From the NCBI RefSeq assembly GCF_000244895.1, contig NZ_CM001441.1, positions 744,001-808,000 of the forward strand: 64,000 nucleotides of DNA, written 5' to 3'. The notes below the pieces were generated by a model. That model worked only from the letters and a program-made list of their open reading frames with translations. It was not told the DNA's origin and made no database searches. Numbering within the stretch: the stretch's first letter is position 1; the number at the start of each line of letters is the position of its first letter. The position numbers and the translations under genes were made by a program. The DNA comes from Desulfosporosinus youngiae DSM 17734. Its GTDB lineage: Bacteria > Bacillota > Desulfitobacteriia > Desulfitobacteriales > Desulfitobacteriaceae. Of the stretch, positions 23,633 through 31,873 are shown one piece after another.

Positions 23633-25051
23633 TCAAATAAAGAATGATGCAACTCCAAATAAAATAGTGGTAATTCCGGCGGCAATTAATGAGGGCATTA
23701 ACTTAGACCGGGCATACTCCATCACTGGCAGGTCAAGGATCGCACAGAGGGTTATTGAATTATCACTTAAAGGGGAGGCGAAAGCTCCAAAGGTGCCGCT
23801 GGCAAATACCGCTCCGATGACAAGAATAATGTCAGATCCTGTTTGATGGGCCAGGGTAACTGCTAAGGGCATTAACATTCCCCAAGTTCCCCATGACGAA
23901 CCAATAAAGTAAGCCAGTAAGCTTCCTAAGATAAAAACAACAGGTGCGATAAAGGCCGGCGGGATAAAACCAGCCAAATTTGAGGCGATATAGCTTGAGA
24001 AACCCAGATCTTCCGAGACTGCCGATAAAGCCCAAACTAAAGTGAGCATAACTATAACCGAGACTAACTCATTTCCTCCGTCGATGAAATGATTGACTAA
24101 TTTGGAGATCTTGTAGCCTTGCATAAAGAAAAAAGCTAAGGCCAAAATCAAGGTAATAAATAAAGCCTCAAGCATGGCTGCCAAGGTATCAGCTTGTACA
24201 AAAGCATCAAAAAAGTTGGCTGCTTGAGTATGACCATCCCACCAACTTAAGAAGACGGTCATTATTAAGACCATACTGAGGGGTAAGAGAAGGTTGAGGG
24301 GTTTACTTGGAACCTCCTTTTCAAAGGCCTGCAGACATTTTTGCAACTCTTCTTCTTCTTTTTGGGCATCAGAGTTCTCGGATAAATCGATGCTCATCCC
24401 TGCACTCATTTCTTTAAAGAAGCTATAGTAAATTCCTATTCCGATGATGACAAGGGAGAAAAAATTAAAGGGTATGCTCTGAATGTAAACACTATAGGGG
24501 GATTCATTAATGCCAACTTGCCGCAGTGCCGTCCCTATCAAAGACACCATATAGCCCACAAAAGCAGTTGCTATAGGTACAAGTGCAACAACTGGATTTG
24601 AAGTGACTTCAATCATGAACCCAATTTTCTGAGTAGAAATCGGCAAGCGTTTTTTTAAAAGTTTCATGATCGGAGCCACGGTTACAATTCGAAAGTTGGG
24701 ATTATTAAAGGTTCCAATGGTTGAAAGCCAGATAAGCAGCATAGCGGAGCGTTTAGTTTTTACTTTACGCCCCACTAGGTCAACAAATCCTTTGATTCCT
24801 CCGGTTATCTTGGTTAGATTAATAAGTCCTGCAAAAACATAGAGAAAGATGATTATACGAAGATTATTGGGTTTAACCAGGTTGTTGATAAGGTAAGAGA
24901 TCAGAGTTTTAATTCCGCCCAAGAGATCGGGCTGGAGGAGGTAGCTGCCTAAGAGTAAACCTGCAAATAATCCTGGCTGAACCTGTTTAGACAGAATGGC
25001 TATAGGAATGACTACCAAAAAAGGCAATAGCGGAATCCATGAAACGTCCAT
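23633..25051 (-). CDS. NhaC-family Na+/H+ antiporter
   Basis: The 472-aa membrane protein has 10 or more hydrophobic segments and the NhaC-type stretch SNPVVALVPIATAFVGYM plus a C-terminal FVLGSSWGTWG-like FIGSSWGTWGMLMPLAV. It probably exchanges Na+ for H+ or a related organic acid pair (NhaC members include malate/lactate antiporters). A central charged loop (about residues 230-260) is cytoplasmic. The location beside KtrAB suggests a role in ion and pH balance. Confidence 0.85.
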   Translation of the reverse strand: MDVSWIPLLPFLVVIPIAILSKQVQPGLFAGLLLGSYLLQPDLLGGIKTLISYLINNLVKPNNLRIIIFLYVFAGLINLTKITGGIKGFVDLVGRKVKTKRSAMLLIWLSTIGTFNNPNFRIVTVAPIMKLLKKRLPISTQKIGFMIEVTSNPVVALVPIATAFVGYMVSLIGTALRQVGINESPYSVYIQSIPFNFFSLVIIGIGIYYSFFKEMSAGMSIDLSENSDAQKEEEELQKCLQAFEKEVPSKPLNLLLPLSMVLIMTVFLSWWDGHTQAANFFDAFVQADTLAAMLEALFITLILALAFFFMQGYKISKLVNHFIDGGNELVSVIVMLTLVWALSAVSEDLGFSSYIASNLAGFIPPAFIAPVVFILGSLLAYFIGSSWGTWGMLMPLAVTLAHQTGSDIILVIGAVFASGTFGAFASPLSDNSITLCAILDLPVMEYARSKLMPSLIAAGITTILFGVASFFI

Positions 25052-25202
25052 ACCTGTTCCTGCTTTCCATGTGGTTTATGATTATATATTATCTCACGAA
25101 TGGCCATGATATATTTAGAAGCGGAAGGAATCGGCTTGTTTTCAGCGAATTGTATTAAAGTCATTGGTATTCTCTCAAATTTACACAGGTAAGGAGATTT
25201 TA

Positions 25203-25391
25203 GTGTTGGAAAGACCACAAAGCAATCCTAGTCGTATGGTTGTTATTGAAGACAAAAAAAGTGGAGAGCGTTTTCTTGTTGATCTCTTAAGAGGCCAAAC
25301 TTATGACAAAGAGCAATATATGAAGATCACTTATGAAGTACCTCTAAAGAAGGAATTCTGGGATTTGCCACGCTTAAGCAAGTCAAAATGA
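25203..25391 (+). CDS. Small hypothetical protein, 62 aa
   Basis: The family is not recognised. The soluble, mixed-charge protein includes MVVIEDKKSGERFLVDLLRG and the tail FWDLPRLSKSK. GTG 25203 is chosen because AAGGAG lies about 6 nt upstream; the longer frame from 25164 would start inside that leader. It is divergent from the NhaC gene, and the GC-rich repeat element begins about 10 nt after its stop. Confidence 0.55.
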   Translation: MLERPQSNPSRMVVIEDKKSGERFLVDLLRGQTYDKEQYMKITYEVPLKKEFWDLPRLSKSK

Positions 25392-25400
25392 AATTTTTTC

Positions 25401-25690
25401 AGAAGAGTCGCCCATGCCGCTGCGCAGCACCAGCAGAGGATGAAAATAGATCCTTTGGGTCGGGCGGCTTCGTCCACATCCGCTCACCGCAGCACTCCGA
25501 GGCTGGCCCACTCGCCGGTGCGGGACTCCGCCAAACCTCAGGGTAGTACCTGATGTGAACCTGTGGCTACGTTTCTCCGCACCGTCTTGTGGGCTTTTAC
25601 CGCCTCTCCATGCAAATGGGTTCGCTTCTGTGGACGAAGCTGCCCTGCTTGCGGGCCTAGGGACTCTTCTGCATGTCTTTTGTGGGTCTT
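25401..25690. repeat. GC-rich structured repeat element, copy A
   Basis: This is the same sequence family as the tandem pair at 61424-62040. A 17-bp closing stem pairs 25462-25478 with 25629-25645 (one G-T). Nested inside are GAGGC/GCCTC with GCCCAC/GTGGGC (25499-25511 with 25589-25606) and GGTGCGG/CCGCACC (25517-25523 with 25577-25583). A small head hairpin (GCTGCGCAGC) precedes it. The ends carry AGAAGAGTC (25401-25409) and its inverse (25662-25670). A 1-nt insertion relative to copies B and C breaks any shared reading frame. No protein is supported. Confidence 0.85.
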
Positions 25691-25856
25691 AATTGCAATA
25701 GGGCAACATAGACTTATTTTAGGTAACCGCAAGTAAGAGGCAGAGGGTTTTGGCTAAGGGTTTCTCATCCGGCGGGAAGCATGAAAAAGGGATCTCCACT
25801 GAGTAAGAAGGGTTTGGTATAAATAGTTTGAATGTTTAAAATATTTTGTGTTTGGC

Positions 25857-25885
25857 TTTACTTAAAACTCTGTGCCCTTTATAAT
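25857..25885 (+). promoter_or_regulatory. Sigma-A promoter of the sigma-54 activator gene
   Basis: TTTACT (25857-25862), a 17-nt spacer and a perfect TATAAT (25880-25885) lie about 36 nt before ATG 25921. Confidence 0.65.
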
Positions 25886-25920
25886 GTTTTCATAAGATGC
25901 TGGAAAATGAGGGGATAAAT

Positions 25921-27321
25921 ATGAGTGCCGGAGCCCATGCTGTCACAACTAGTATTATTCCGCAATGGAATCGTGAACTCTTATTTGAAATCCTGGATAA
26001 TATCCATGATGTTGTACTTGTCATCGATTCAGATACCACTATCGTCTATGCCAACGAGGCTTATGCAAGAATTTTAGGGGTACCTGTTGCCAAAGTTCTG
26101 GGTCGGAGGCTGGATGCAATTGAACCTGATTCTCCGACGATTAAAATGCTCCATACAGGGAAACCGAGCAGAGGTAATGGTTATTTGGAATCTCTGAATA
26201 TTACTGTAGTGGGCAGCTCTTTTCCCCTGTATAATGGGAAGAACATTATTGGGGCAGTTTCGATCTTCAAAAATATTACAGAAGTAGTAGAACTTAATCG
26301 TGAATTACAGCAGACTAAGGGTGTAGCGGACTATTTGAAAGAACAGCTTGAGCAATGGGAACATCTCCCTATGTCCTTTAAAGAATATGTAGGGCAAAAC
26401 AGTCGTTTGAAGGAAACCTTGGTGCTGGCAGCCAAAGTGGCCCGAACTGAAAGTACGGTGTTAATTCTTGGGGAAAGCGGCGTTGGCAAAGATGTTCTGG
26501 CCAGGGCTGTTCATAATTGCAGCCGGCGCAAAGATAAGCCCATGATTAAAGTGAATTGTGCCGCAATACCCGAGGATTTGATCGAAAGTGAACTTTTTGG
26601 CTATGAAGAGGGAGCGTTTACCGGAGCTAAAAAAGGCGGCAAACTTGGCAAGTTCGAAATAGCACACGGCGGTACCATTTTTCTTGACGAAATAGGGGAT
26701 ATGAGTATAACCATGCAGGCTAAATTATTGCGTGTATTGCAGGAAAAAGAATTTGAACGTGTTGGCGGAACAAAGACGATTAAAGTTAATATACGGGTGA
26801 TTGCGGCAACCAACCGGGATTTGGAAAGCATGATAGAAAAGGGTACCTTCCGTCATGATTTGTACTACCGGCTGAATATAGTGCCTCTCGTTCTAACTCC
26901 GCTTCGTGAACGGAAAGATGACATTCTGGAACTTTCCAAGACCTTCCTTAAGAAATTTTCCCGTGAATTAGGTCATGAACTAAATCTGTCTTCACAGGCG
27001 GAACGGTTTCTTCTAAAATATGAGTGGCCCGGCAACATACGGGAATTACAGAACGTGTTGGAGCATGCAAGCATTGTTTGCGGCGGTACAACGATTGAAG
27101 TGCGTCATTTGCCCGCGCATATTATTCCGACAAATGATGAACGGGCGAGCGTTGAGGAAAAACCCTATGATGTGAAGGAAATCGTGGGCAGAATGGAAAA
27201 GGAATTAATATTATCTGCCTTAGCTACATATAACAATAACCGTACTCAAGCTATGAAAGCCTTAGGTATTTCCCGGCGGGCTTTTTATGATAAGTTGCGT
27301 AAATATGGTATTGAAGACTGA
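25921..27321 (+). CDS. PAS-domain sigma-54 enhancer-binding activator
   Basis: The 466-aa activator has an N-terminal PAS domain (about residues 20-125), a central AAA+ domain and a C-terminal Fis-type HTH. The AAA+ domain shows Walker A in [14 protein letters not shown], the sigma-54 contact loop [10 protein letters not shown], and Walker B in FLDEIGD. The HTH reads [20 protein letters not shown]. No receiver domain is present, so the PAS domain should sense the signal. ATG 25921 follows GAGGGG; the upstream ATG at 25897 precedes it. The three sigma-54-type promoters downstream, each with a TGTATACA-like site, are its likely targets. Confidence 0.93.
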   Translation: MSAGAHAVTTSIIPQWNRELLFEILDNIHDVVLVIDSDTTIVYANEAYARILGVPVAKVLGRRLDAIEPDSPTIKMLHTGKPSRGNGYLESLNITVVGSSFPLYNGKNIIGAVSIFKNITEVVELNRELQQTKGVADYLKEQLEQWEHLPMSFKEYVGQNSRLKETLVLAAKVARTESTVLILGESGVGKDVLARAVHNCSRRKDKPMIKVNCAAIPEDLIESELFGYEEGAFTGAKKGGKLGKFEIAHGGTIFLDEIGDMSITMQAKLLRVLQEKEFERVGGTKTIKVNIRVIAATNRDLESMIEKGTFRHDLYYRLNIVPLVLTPLRERKDDILELSKTFLKKFSRELGHELNLSSQAERFLLKYEWPGNIRELQNVLEHASIVCGGTTIEVRHLPAHIIPTNDERASVEEKPYDVKEIVGRMEKELILSALATYNNNRTQAMKALGISRRAFYDKLRKYGIED

Positions 27322-27337
27322 TAAGTCTATTTAAAAA

Positions 27338-27387
27338 CTCTAAGAGGGTGTGTCTTTAATGAAAGATGCATCCTCTTAGTGTTTTTG
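27338..27387 (+). terminator. Terminator after the sigma-54 activator gene
   Basis: CTAAGAGG (27340-27347) pairs with CCTCTTAG (27372-27379), extended by TCTTT/AAAGA, then a T run. This separates the activator from its likely target operon. Confidence 0.88.
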
Positions 27388-27528
27388 CCGGCTCCGCGGA
27401 GGATATTCTCTTATGGTTTTATTGTGTTTGCTGGAATAGCTTGGGCAGAAAAATAAGCTGATTAAAGGATGGCTCATTTGGCACGATATAATAAAAGTAA
27501 ACAATCGCTGAAAAATTGATGTATGTAA

Positions 27529-27536
27529 TCTATACA
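27529..27536. promoter_or_regulatory. Candidate enhancer site for the sigma-54 activator (unit 1)
   Basis: TCTATACA differs at one base from TGTATACA and lies about 155 nt upstream of the sigma-54 promoter at 27688. The surrounding TGTAATCTATACATTA is partly palindromic. Confidence 0.4.
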
Positions 27537-27687
27537 TTAAAGATTCGACTATGATAGAAAATGGACAATCCAGGAGGGAAATCACAGCGACGGAATGAGT
27601 AATGGAAGTTGTCACGCACTACAAGGACGTTAACGTTAATATACAGACCAACAAGAAACGGAATCATTGTCAGGAATTAAAAAGCTT

Positions 27688-27703
27688 TGGCATAGTTTTT
27701 GCA
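27688..27703 (+). promoter_or_regulatory. Sigma-54 promoter for the MaoC/acyl-CoA ligase unit
   Basis: TGGCATAGTTTTTGCA matches the -24/-12 consensus with exact GG-N10-GC spacing. It lies about 110 nt upstream of the first MaoC gene. Confidence 0.82.
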
Positions 27704-27814
27704 ATATTATTTAATGATGATGAAAGTCAGCTCATGAGCCGGTGATTTGCAGAATTCCATAGTGAGAGCTGAATACAAGTTGATCGGTCGCGATGATTGG
27801 AAAGGAGGAAACAT

Positions 27815-28213
27815 ATGATTGGCAAAGAATTGATTGGCCTTGAGACTGAGCCTGTCCAATGGCAAATTCAGCCTGAGCTGGGGCGAAGGTTTGCCGAGGC
27901 CATTGGGGTTCCGTTCAGCGATCAGCTGCCCCCGACCCTGGTGTGTACATTAAAGCAGGCCGGTTTTCCCGGAATTCAATTACCTCTGCCCGGAATGATC
28001 CACGGAGAACAAAAGATTACTTACCATCGTCAGCTCAGAATAGGCGAGACCCTTACCTATCAACGGCGCATTGACGATGTTTATGATCGTGTGGGTAAGC
28101 TTGGTAAGATGAGGTTTGTTGTTCTGGGGACAAAGGGGTATGATAAGACGGGTGAGTTGGTTTTTTCTACCAGAACCACGCTGATTGCCCCGGCAAAGGG
28201 GGAAACCGAATGA
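27815..28213 (+). CDS. MaoC N-terminal-type hot-dog dehydratase subunit
   Basis: The 132-aa hot-dog-fold protein is of the MaoC_dehydrat_N/FAS1-like dehydratase type. It begins MIGKELIGLETEPVQWQIQP and has LPLPGMIHGEQKITYHRQL. It lacks the catalytic Asp-His motif and is expected to pair with the next gene's MaoC protein as a heterodimeric (R)-specific enoyl-CoA hydratase. AAAGGAGG precedes ATG 27815. The stop overlaps the next start (ATGA). Confidence 0.82.
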   Translation: MIGKELIGLETEPVQWQIQPELGRRFAEAIGVPFSDQLPPTLVCTLKQAGFPGIQLPLPGMIHGEQKITYHRQLRIGETLTYQRRIDDVYDRVGKLGKMRFVVLGTKGYDKTGELVFSTRTTLIAPAKGETE

Positions 28214-28614
28214 GGAGCTTACTGGATTATGAGGTCTATTATAGGCTTCCTGTCCGGGAGTGGGTGCCAACCCATGTGCAAATACGCCAGTATGCGGAGG
28301 CTTCAGGGGATTTTAATCCCATTCACTTGGATGATAATTACGCACGCCAAGTGGGGTTAGGGGGAGTGATAGCTCATGGGATGCTGACCATGGCGCAGCT
28401 GGCGGCTATGCTCTCGGATTGGATCGGCTCCGAGGGGACGATCAGTGAACTTGAGGTTCGTTTTGAGCGCGTGGTTCGTCCGGGCGACATGGTTAAGTTC
28501 TATGGATTTGTTAAAGCAAGAATGGAAAATAGCTTAATTTGTGATTTAGAGGGGATCAACGACAAAATGGAGAGGGTCTTATCAGGGTCAGCCAGGATAT
28601 CGGTTAACCCATAA
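28210..28614 (+). CDS. MaoC-like (R)-specific enoyl-CoA hydratase subunit
   Basis: The 134-aa hot-dog protein has the complete hydratase motif: YAEASGDFNPIHLDDNYARQ followed by GGVIAHGMLTMAQLA. The catalytic Asp and His are in that motif. It should add water to a trans-enoyl-CoA to give the (R)-3-hydroxyacyl-CoA. It is translationally coupled to the N-type subunit, giving the two-protein form of the enzyme. The substrate is unknown. The SucCD-like ligase downstream suggests a short-chain or dicarboxylic acyl-CoA. Confidence 0.87.
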   Translation: MRSLLDYEVYYRLPVREWVPTHVQIRQYAEASGDFNPIHLDDNYARQVGLGGVIAHGMLTMAQLAAMLSDWIGSEGTISELEVRFERVVRPGDMVKFYGFVKARMENSLICDLEGINDKMERVLSGSARISVNP

Positions 28615-28689
28615 AGCGTAAACATAACCCTTATGCTTAAGGCTGCCGCAAGAGGTTGGCGGGTTAATTGAGAGAGGAGTGATCGGAAA

Positions 28690-29808
28690 GTGAAGTTGTT
28701 CGAATATATGGGCAAAGAGATTTTTGCCAGGTTCGGACTTCCGGTGCCGAAAGGGAGAATGGCTGCTACCCCGGATGAGGCAGCTCAAGCAGCGGAAGAA
28801 ATAGGTGGGCCTGTGGTCATTAAGTCTCAGGTTCTCTCAGGCAAACGGGGAAAGGCCGGTGGGATTAAGTTTGCCAATAATCCGCAAGGCGCCAAAGAAG
28901 CAGCCCAGGAACTATTGAGCATGACAATCCAAGGTCTTCCGGTAGAGATTCTCCTTGTGGAAGAAAAGCTTCAAATCGATAGGGAGCTTTATTTGGCAAT
29001 TACCATTGATTCAGCAGCTAAACAACCGGTACTTATGGCCTCAGTCTATGGAGGTATGGATATTGAAGAGGTTGCGGATGAACATATCATAAAAAAATAC
29101 CTTGATGTGGAACTGGGAATGCAAAACTTCATGGCGAGTGATGTGGTGAGAAGCCTGGGTATCCCTTTGAACAGTCCTCATGGTAAAGAATTGGTCAAAG
29201 TCATTAATTCCCTGTACGAACTTTTTATCCGGAAGGATGCAGAACTGGTTGAAATCAATCCGCTGGTGATCAGTAAGGGGCGGGTTATTGCCGCTGACTC
29301 CAAGCTAACCATTGATGACGAGGCTCTCTATCGTCAAGCAGATCTGCCCCGTGCGGAGGAACGTACCAAAGCTGAAAAAGCCGCCCACGACCTGGGTCTT
29401 TCCTTTGTCGAATTAGACGGAGATATTGGAGTTATGGCCAACGGCGCAGGTATTACCATGGGAACCTTAGATACGATTACCTATTATGGCGGCCGGCCGG
29501 CCAACTTTTTGGATGCCGGCGGCGGAACAGGAACAGAAGGGACAGCTAAGGCCCTGGAACTTATTCTATCAAGAAACCCCAAGTCAATTATCATCAATAT
29601 TTTTGGCGGAATTACCCGCTGTGATGATGTCGCAAGCGCCTTGGCTACGGTCAAGAAGACCAGAGGTATCCCGGTTCCGGTCGTCATTCGTCTGGTTGGT
29701 ACAAACCAGGAAGCCGGAAGAGTCATTCTTAAGGATATTGGTATTGAGGCCTATGATTTCATGCAAGATGCAGTTAAAAAGGCAGTTGAGCTGGCGGGGG
29801 GGAATTGA
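28690..29808 (+). CDS. ADP-forming acyl-CoA (succinyl-CoA-like) ligase, beta subunit
   Basis: The 372-aa protein resembles SucC. It begins KLFEYMGKEIFARFGLPVPK, has an ATP-grasp domain (about 1-235) with VVIKSQVLSGKRGKAGG, and ends with a CoA-ligase domain (DAGGGTGTEGTAKALELIL). With the next gene it would interconvert an acyl-CoA, ADP and phosphate with the free acid, CoA and ATP. In this operon it may activate a substrate or save ATP at the end of degradation. Succinate, malate or another acid cannot be told apart here. Confidence 0.85.
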   Translation: MKLFEYMGKEIFARFGLPVPKGRMAATPDEAAQAAEEIGGPVVIKSQVLSGKRGKAGGIKFANNPQGAKEAAQELLSMTIQGLPVEILLVEEKLQIDRELYLAITIDSAAKQPVLMASVYGGMDIEEVADEHIIKKYLDVELGMQNFMASDVVRSLGIPLNSPHGKELVKVINSLYELFIRKDAELVEINPLVISKGRVIAADSKLTIDDEALYRQADLPRAEERTKAEKAAHDLGLSFVELDGDIGVMANGAGITMGTLDTITYYGGRPANFLDAGGGTGTEGTAKALELILSRNPKSIIINIFGGITRCDDVASALATVKKTRGIPVPVVIRLVGTNQEAGRVILKDIGIEAYDFMQDAVKKAVELAGGN

Positions 29809-29809
29809 T

Positions 29810-30694
29810 TTGGCTATTGTAATCCATGAAAGCACAAATGTTTTAGTCCAGGGCATAACAGGTAAACAGGGTGTCTTTCATACCCGGCAAATGCTGGCCT
29901 ACGGCACCAGGATTATCGCCGGTACTTCTCCGGGAAAAGGCGGAACCGTTATTGAAGGTATCCCCGTTTATGACAGTGTTCGAGCAGCATGTGAAAAGCA
30001 TAGGATTGATGCCTCCGTCATCTTTATTCCGGCTGCTTATGCTAAAGATGCCGCTTTAGAGGCCCTTGAAGCGGGTATTAAAGTTGTTGTGGTGGTTACC
30101 GAACACATCCCGGTTCATGACGAAATGGTGATTGTCGCCTATGCAAAGCGTTTAAAGGCTGTCGTGATCGGACCCAATACATTTGGTATTGTGTCTTCAG
30201 GAAAATGCAAAATGGGCATTCCGCCCAATCAGTTCTTCATACCGGGATCTGTGGGAGTTGTAGCCCGCTCCGGAACACTGACTTACGAAATTGTCGGGAA
30301 CTTAACAGCCCAAGGAATCGGACAATCGACGGTTCTGGGTATGGGCGGGGATCGGGTCGTTGGTCTTACCTTCGTGGATGTGTTAAAGCAATTTGAGCAG
30401 GATCCGGAAACTAAGGCAGTGGTTTTAATCGGCGAAATCGGCGGTAACGCGGAAGAAGAAGCTGCCCGGTATATCAAGGAGATGACCAAGCCTGTGGTTG
30501 CCTATATCGCAGGCAAGAGCGCACCTCCCGGAAAGCGGATGGGTCATGCCGGTGCCATTATCGAGCGGGGCAAAGGAACCTATGAGGGTAAAGTAAACGC
30601 TTTAACTCTTGCAGGGGCGAGGGTCGCGGAATTGCCTTTTGAAGTGCCGGAGATTGTGAAAGAAATACTCGATAAGATGAATGCTCAAAAATGA
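29810..30694 (+). CDS. ADP-forming acyl-CoA (succinyl-CoA-like) ligase, alpha subunit
   Basis: The 294-aa SucD-like subunit has the CoA-binding Rossmann domain (NVLVQGITGKQGVFHTRQML) and the phosphorylated histidine in GKRMGHAGAII near residue 245. Start TTG 29810 lies two bases after the beta-subunit stop and behind a run of G (GGGGGGAA). That gives a length close to the 289 aa of E. coli SucD. The longer frame that extends upstream into the sucC-like gene is not real. The pair forms the alpha-beta ligase. Confidence 0.87.
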   Translation: MAIVIHESTNVLVQGITGKQGVFHTRQMLAYGTRIIAGTSPGKGGTVIEGIPVYDSVRAACEKHRIDASVIFIPAAYAKDAALEALEAGIKVVVVVTEHIPVHDEMVIVAYAKRLKAVVIGPNTFGIVSSGKCKMGIPPNQFFIPGSVGVVARSGTLTYEIVGNLTAQGIGQSTVLGMGGDRVVGLTFVDVLKQFEQDPETKAVVLIGEIGGNAEEEAARYIKEMTKPVVAYIAGKSAPPGKRMGHAGAIIERGKGTYEGKVNALTLAGARVAELPFEVPEIVKEILDKMNAQK

Positions 30695-30708
30695 TAAGTG
30701 TATTAATT

Positions 30709-30756
30709 GTATACATTTTCTGGCCGGGATGGAGCAGATGTATATTTTGTATACAT
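30709..30756. promoter_or_regulatory. Two candidate enhancer sites for the sigma-54 activator (unit 2)
   Basis: Two identical palindromes TGTATACA (30709-30716 and 30749-30756) lie 40 nt apart, about four helical turns. They are 165-205 nt upstream of the sigma-54-type promoter at 30919. Confidence 0.6.
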
Positions 30757-30918
30757 AACTGATGATTTTTCCTTCTTAAAATATGCCCCTGGTATTATCG
30801 GGATTTATAAAAAAGGATCATTATTAATAAATAAGGGTTAAGGGTTTATTTTAAAAAGTGTGTATTTTCAGGCTATTCCGGGAACAGAATTTGATCCTTG
30901 CAATACGTCTTCGGCAAT

Positions 30919-30934
30919 TGGCATGGTTCTTGTA
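30919..30934 (+). promoter_or_regulatory. Sigma-54-like promoter for the beta-oxidation unit
   Basis: TGGCATGGTTCTTGTA keeps the -24 GG and N10 spacing but has GT instead of GC at -12. It is a weaker match, supported by the paired TGTATACA sites upstream and about 100 nt before the crotonase gene. Confidence 0.6.
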
Positions 30935-31034
30935 TGTAGAAAGGTATGTAAGCTTTTCGGAATATTCGGAGAAGGTTAAGTCCTAAGAGTAAATTTCAGG
31001 TAAGACAAATAAGTATTTGAGGAGGTAAGAAAAA

Positions 31035-31814
31035 TTGGCTTACGAAACAATTCTGGTAGAAATCGAAGAAGGAATTGCCACAATCACTCTCAACCGGCCC
31101 GAGGTACTAAACGCCCTTAATAGTCAGGTCTTTAATGAATTGGGTGAGGCTGCTGCTCAGTTAACGGCTGATCAATCAGTCAGGGCAGTGATTATCACGG
31201 GTGGAGAAAAGGTCTTTGCAGCCGGGGCTGACATTAAACAAATGGCTTCAGCAACAGCAGTGGAGGTATCTTCAAGTGTCAGACCCTCAATGATAGCCTT
31301 CAATCGAATTGAAAATATGCCCAAACCGGTCATTGCGGCAATTGCCGGATATGCCTTGGGCGGCGGGTGTGAACTTACCTTAACAGCCGATGTGCGTATC
31401 GCCGCCGAGAATGCTCAGCTTGGCTTTCCGGAAATAAAGCTGGGTATTTTGCCGGGCGGTGGAGGAACACAGCGGTTGCCCCGGCTGATTGGCCCCGGCA
31501 AAGCAAAAGAGCTGATTTTCAGCGGTGATTTTATCCCTGCAGAGGAAGCTTTGCGGATTGGTCTTGTGAATAAAGTGGTACCTGCCGGCCAGTTGTTAGC
31601 TGAAGCCAGGAAGATGGCCGGGAAATTTGCGGCCCGCGGGGCTGTAGCTGTTCAAATGGCCAAATCCTGCATTAATGAAGGATTGCAGATGGATCTGGAC
31701 CGGGGCTTGCAGTATGAACACAAATGCTTCAGCCTATTGTTTGCAACCGAAGATCAGAAGGAAGGCATGCAGGCCTTTGTTGAAAAACGCAAACCTAACT
31801 TCAAGGGGAAATAA
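31035..31814 (+). CDS. Enoyl-CoA hydratase/isomerase (crotonase family)
   Basis: The 259-aa crotonase-fold enzyme adds water to a trans-2-enoyl-CoA. Oxyanion-hole and catalytic regions are visible: FAAGADIKQMA, ALGGGCELTLTADVRIA (with a catalytic Glu) and FPEIKLGILPGGGGTQRLPR (second Glu). Start TTG 31035 sits 9 nt after AGGAGGT. It is the first gene of the beta-oxidation unit, giving an S-specific hydratase to complement the R-specific MaoC pair upstream. Confidence 0.92.
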   Translation: MAYETILVEIEEGIATITLNRPEVLNALNSQVFNELGEAAAQLTADQSVRAVIITGGEKVFAAGADIKQMASATAVEVSSSVRPSMIAFNRIENMPKPVIAAIAGYALGGGCELTLTADVRIAAENAQLGFPEIKLGILPGGGGTQRLPRLIGPGKAKELIFSGDFIPAEEALRIGLVNKVVPAGQLLAEARKMAGKFAARGAVAVQMAKSCINEGLQMDLDRGLQYEHKCFSLLFATEDQKEGMQAFVEKRKPNFKGK

Positions 31815-31873
31815 TCTATCTCTGACAAGCGGGAGATTTTTTATCATAACTAAGCTAAGAGGAAGTGAGTGTC

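Noticed and set aside
27602-27745. 47-codon frame between the activator gene and the MaoC genes
   Set aside because: It has no ribosome site and lies across the sigma-54 promoter, so it is probably chance.
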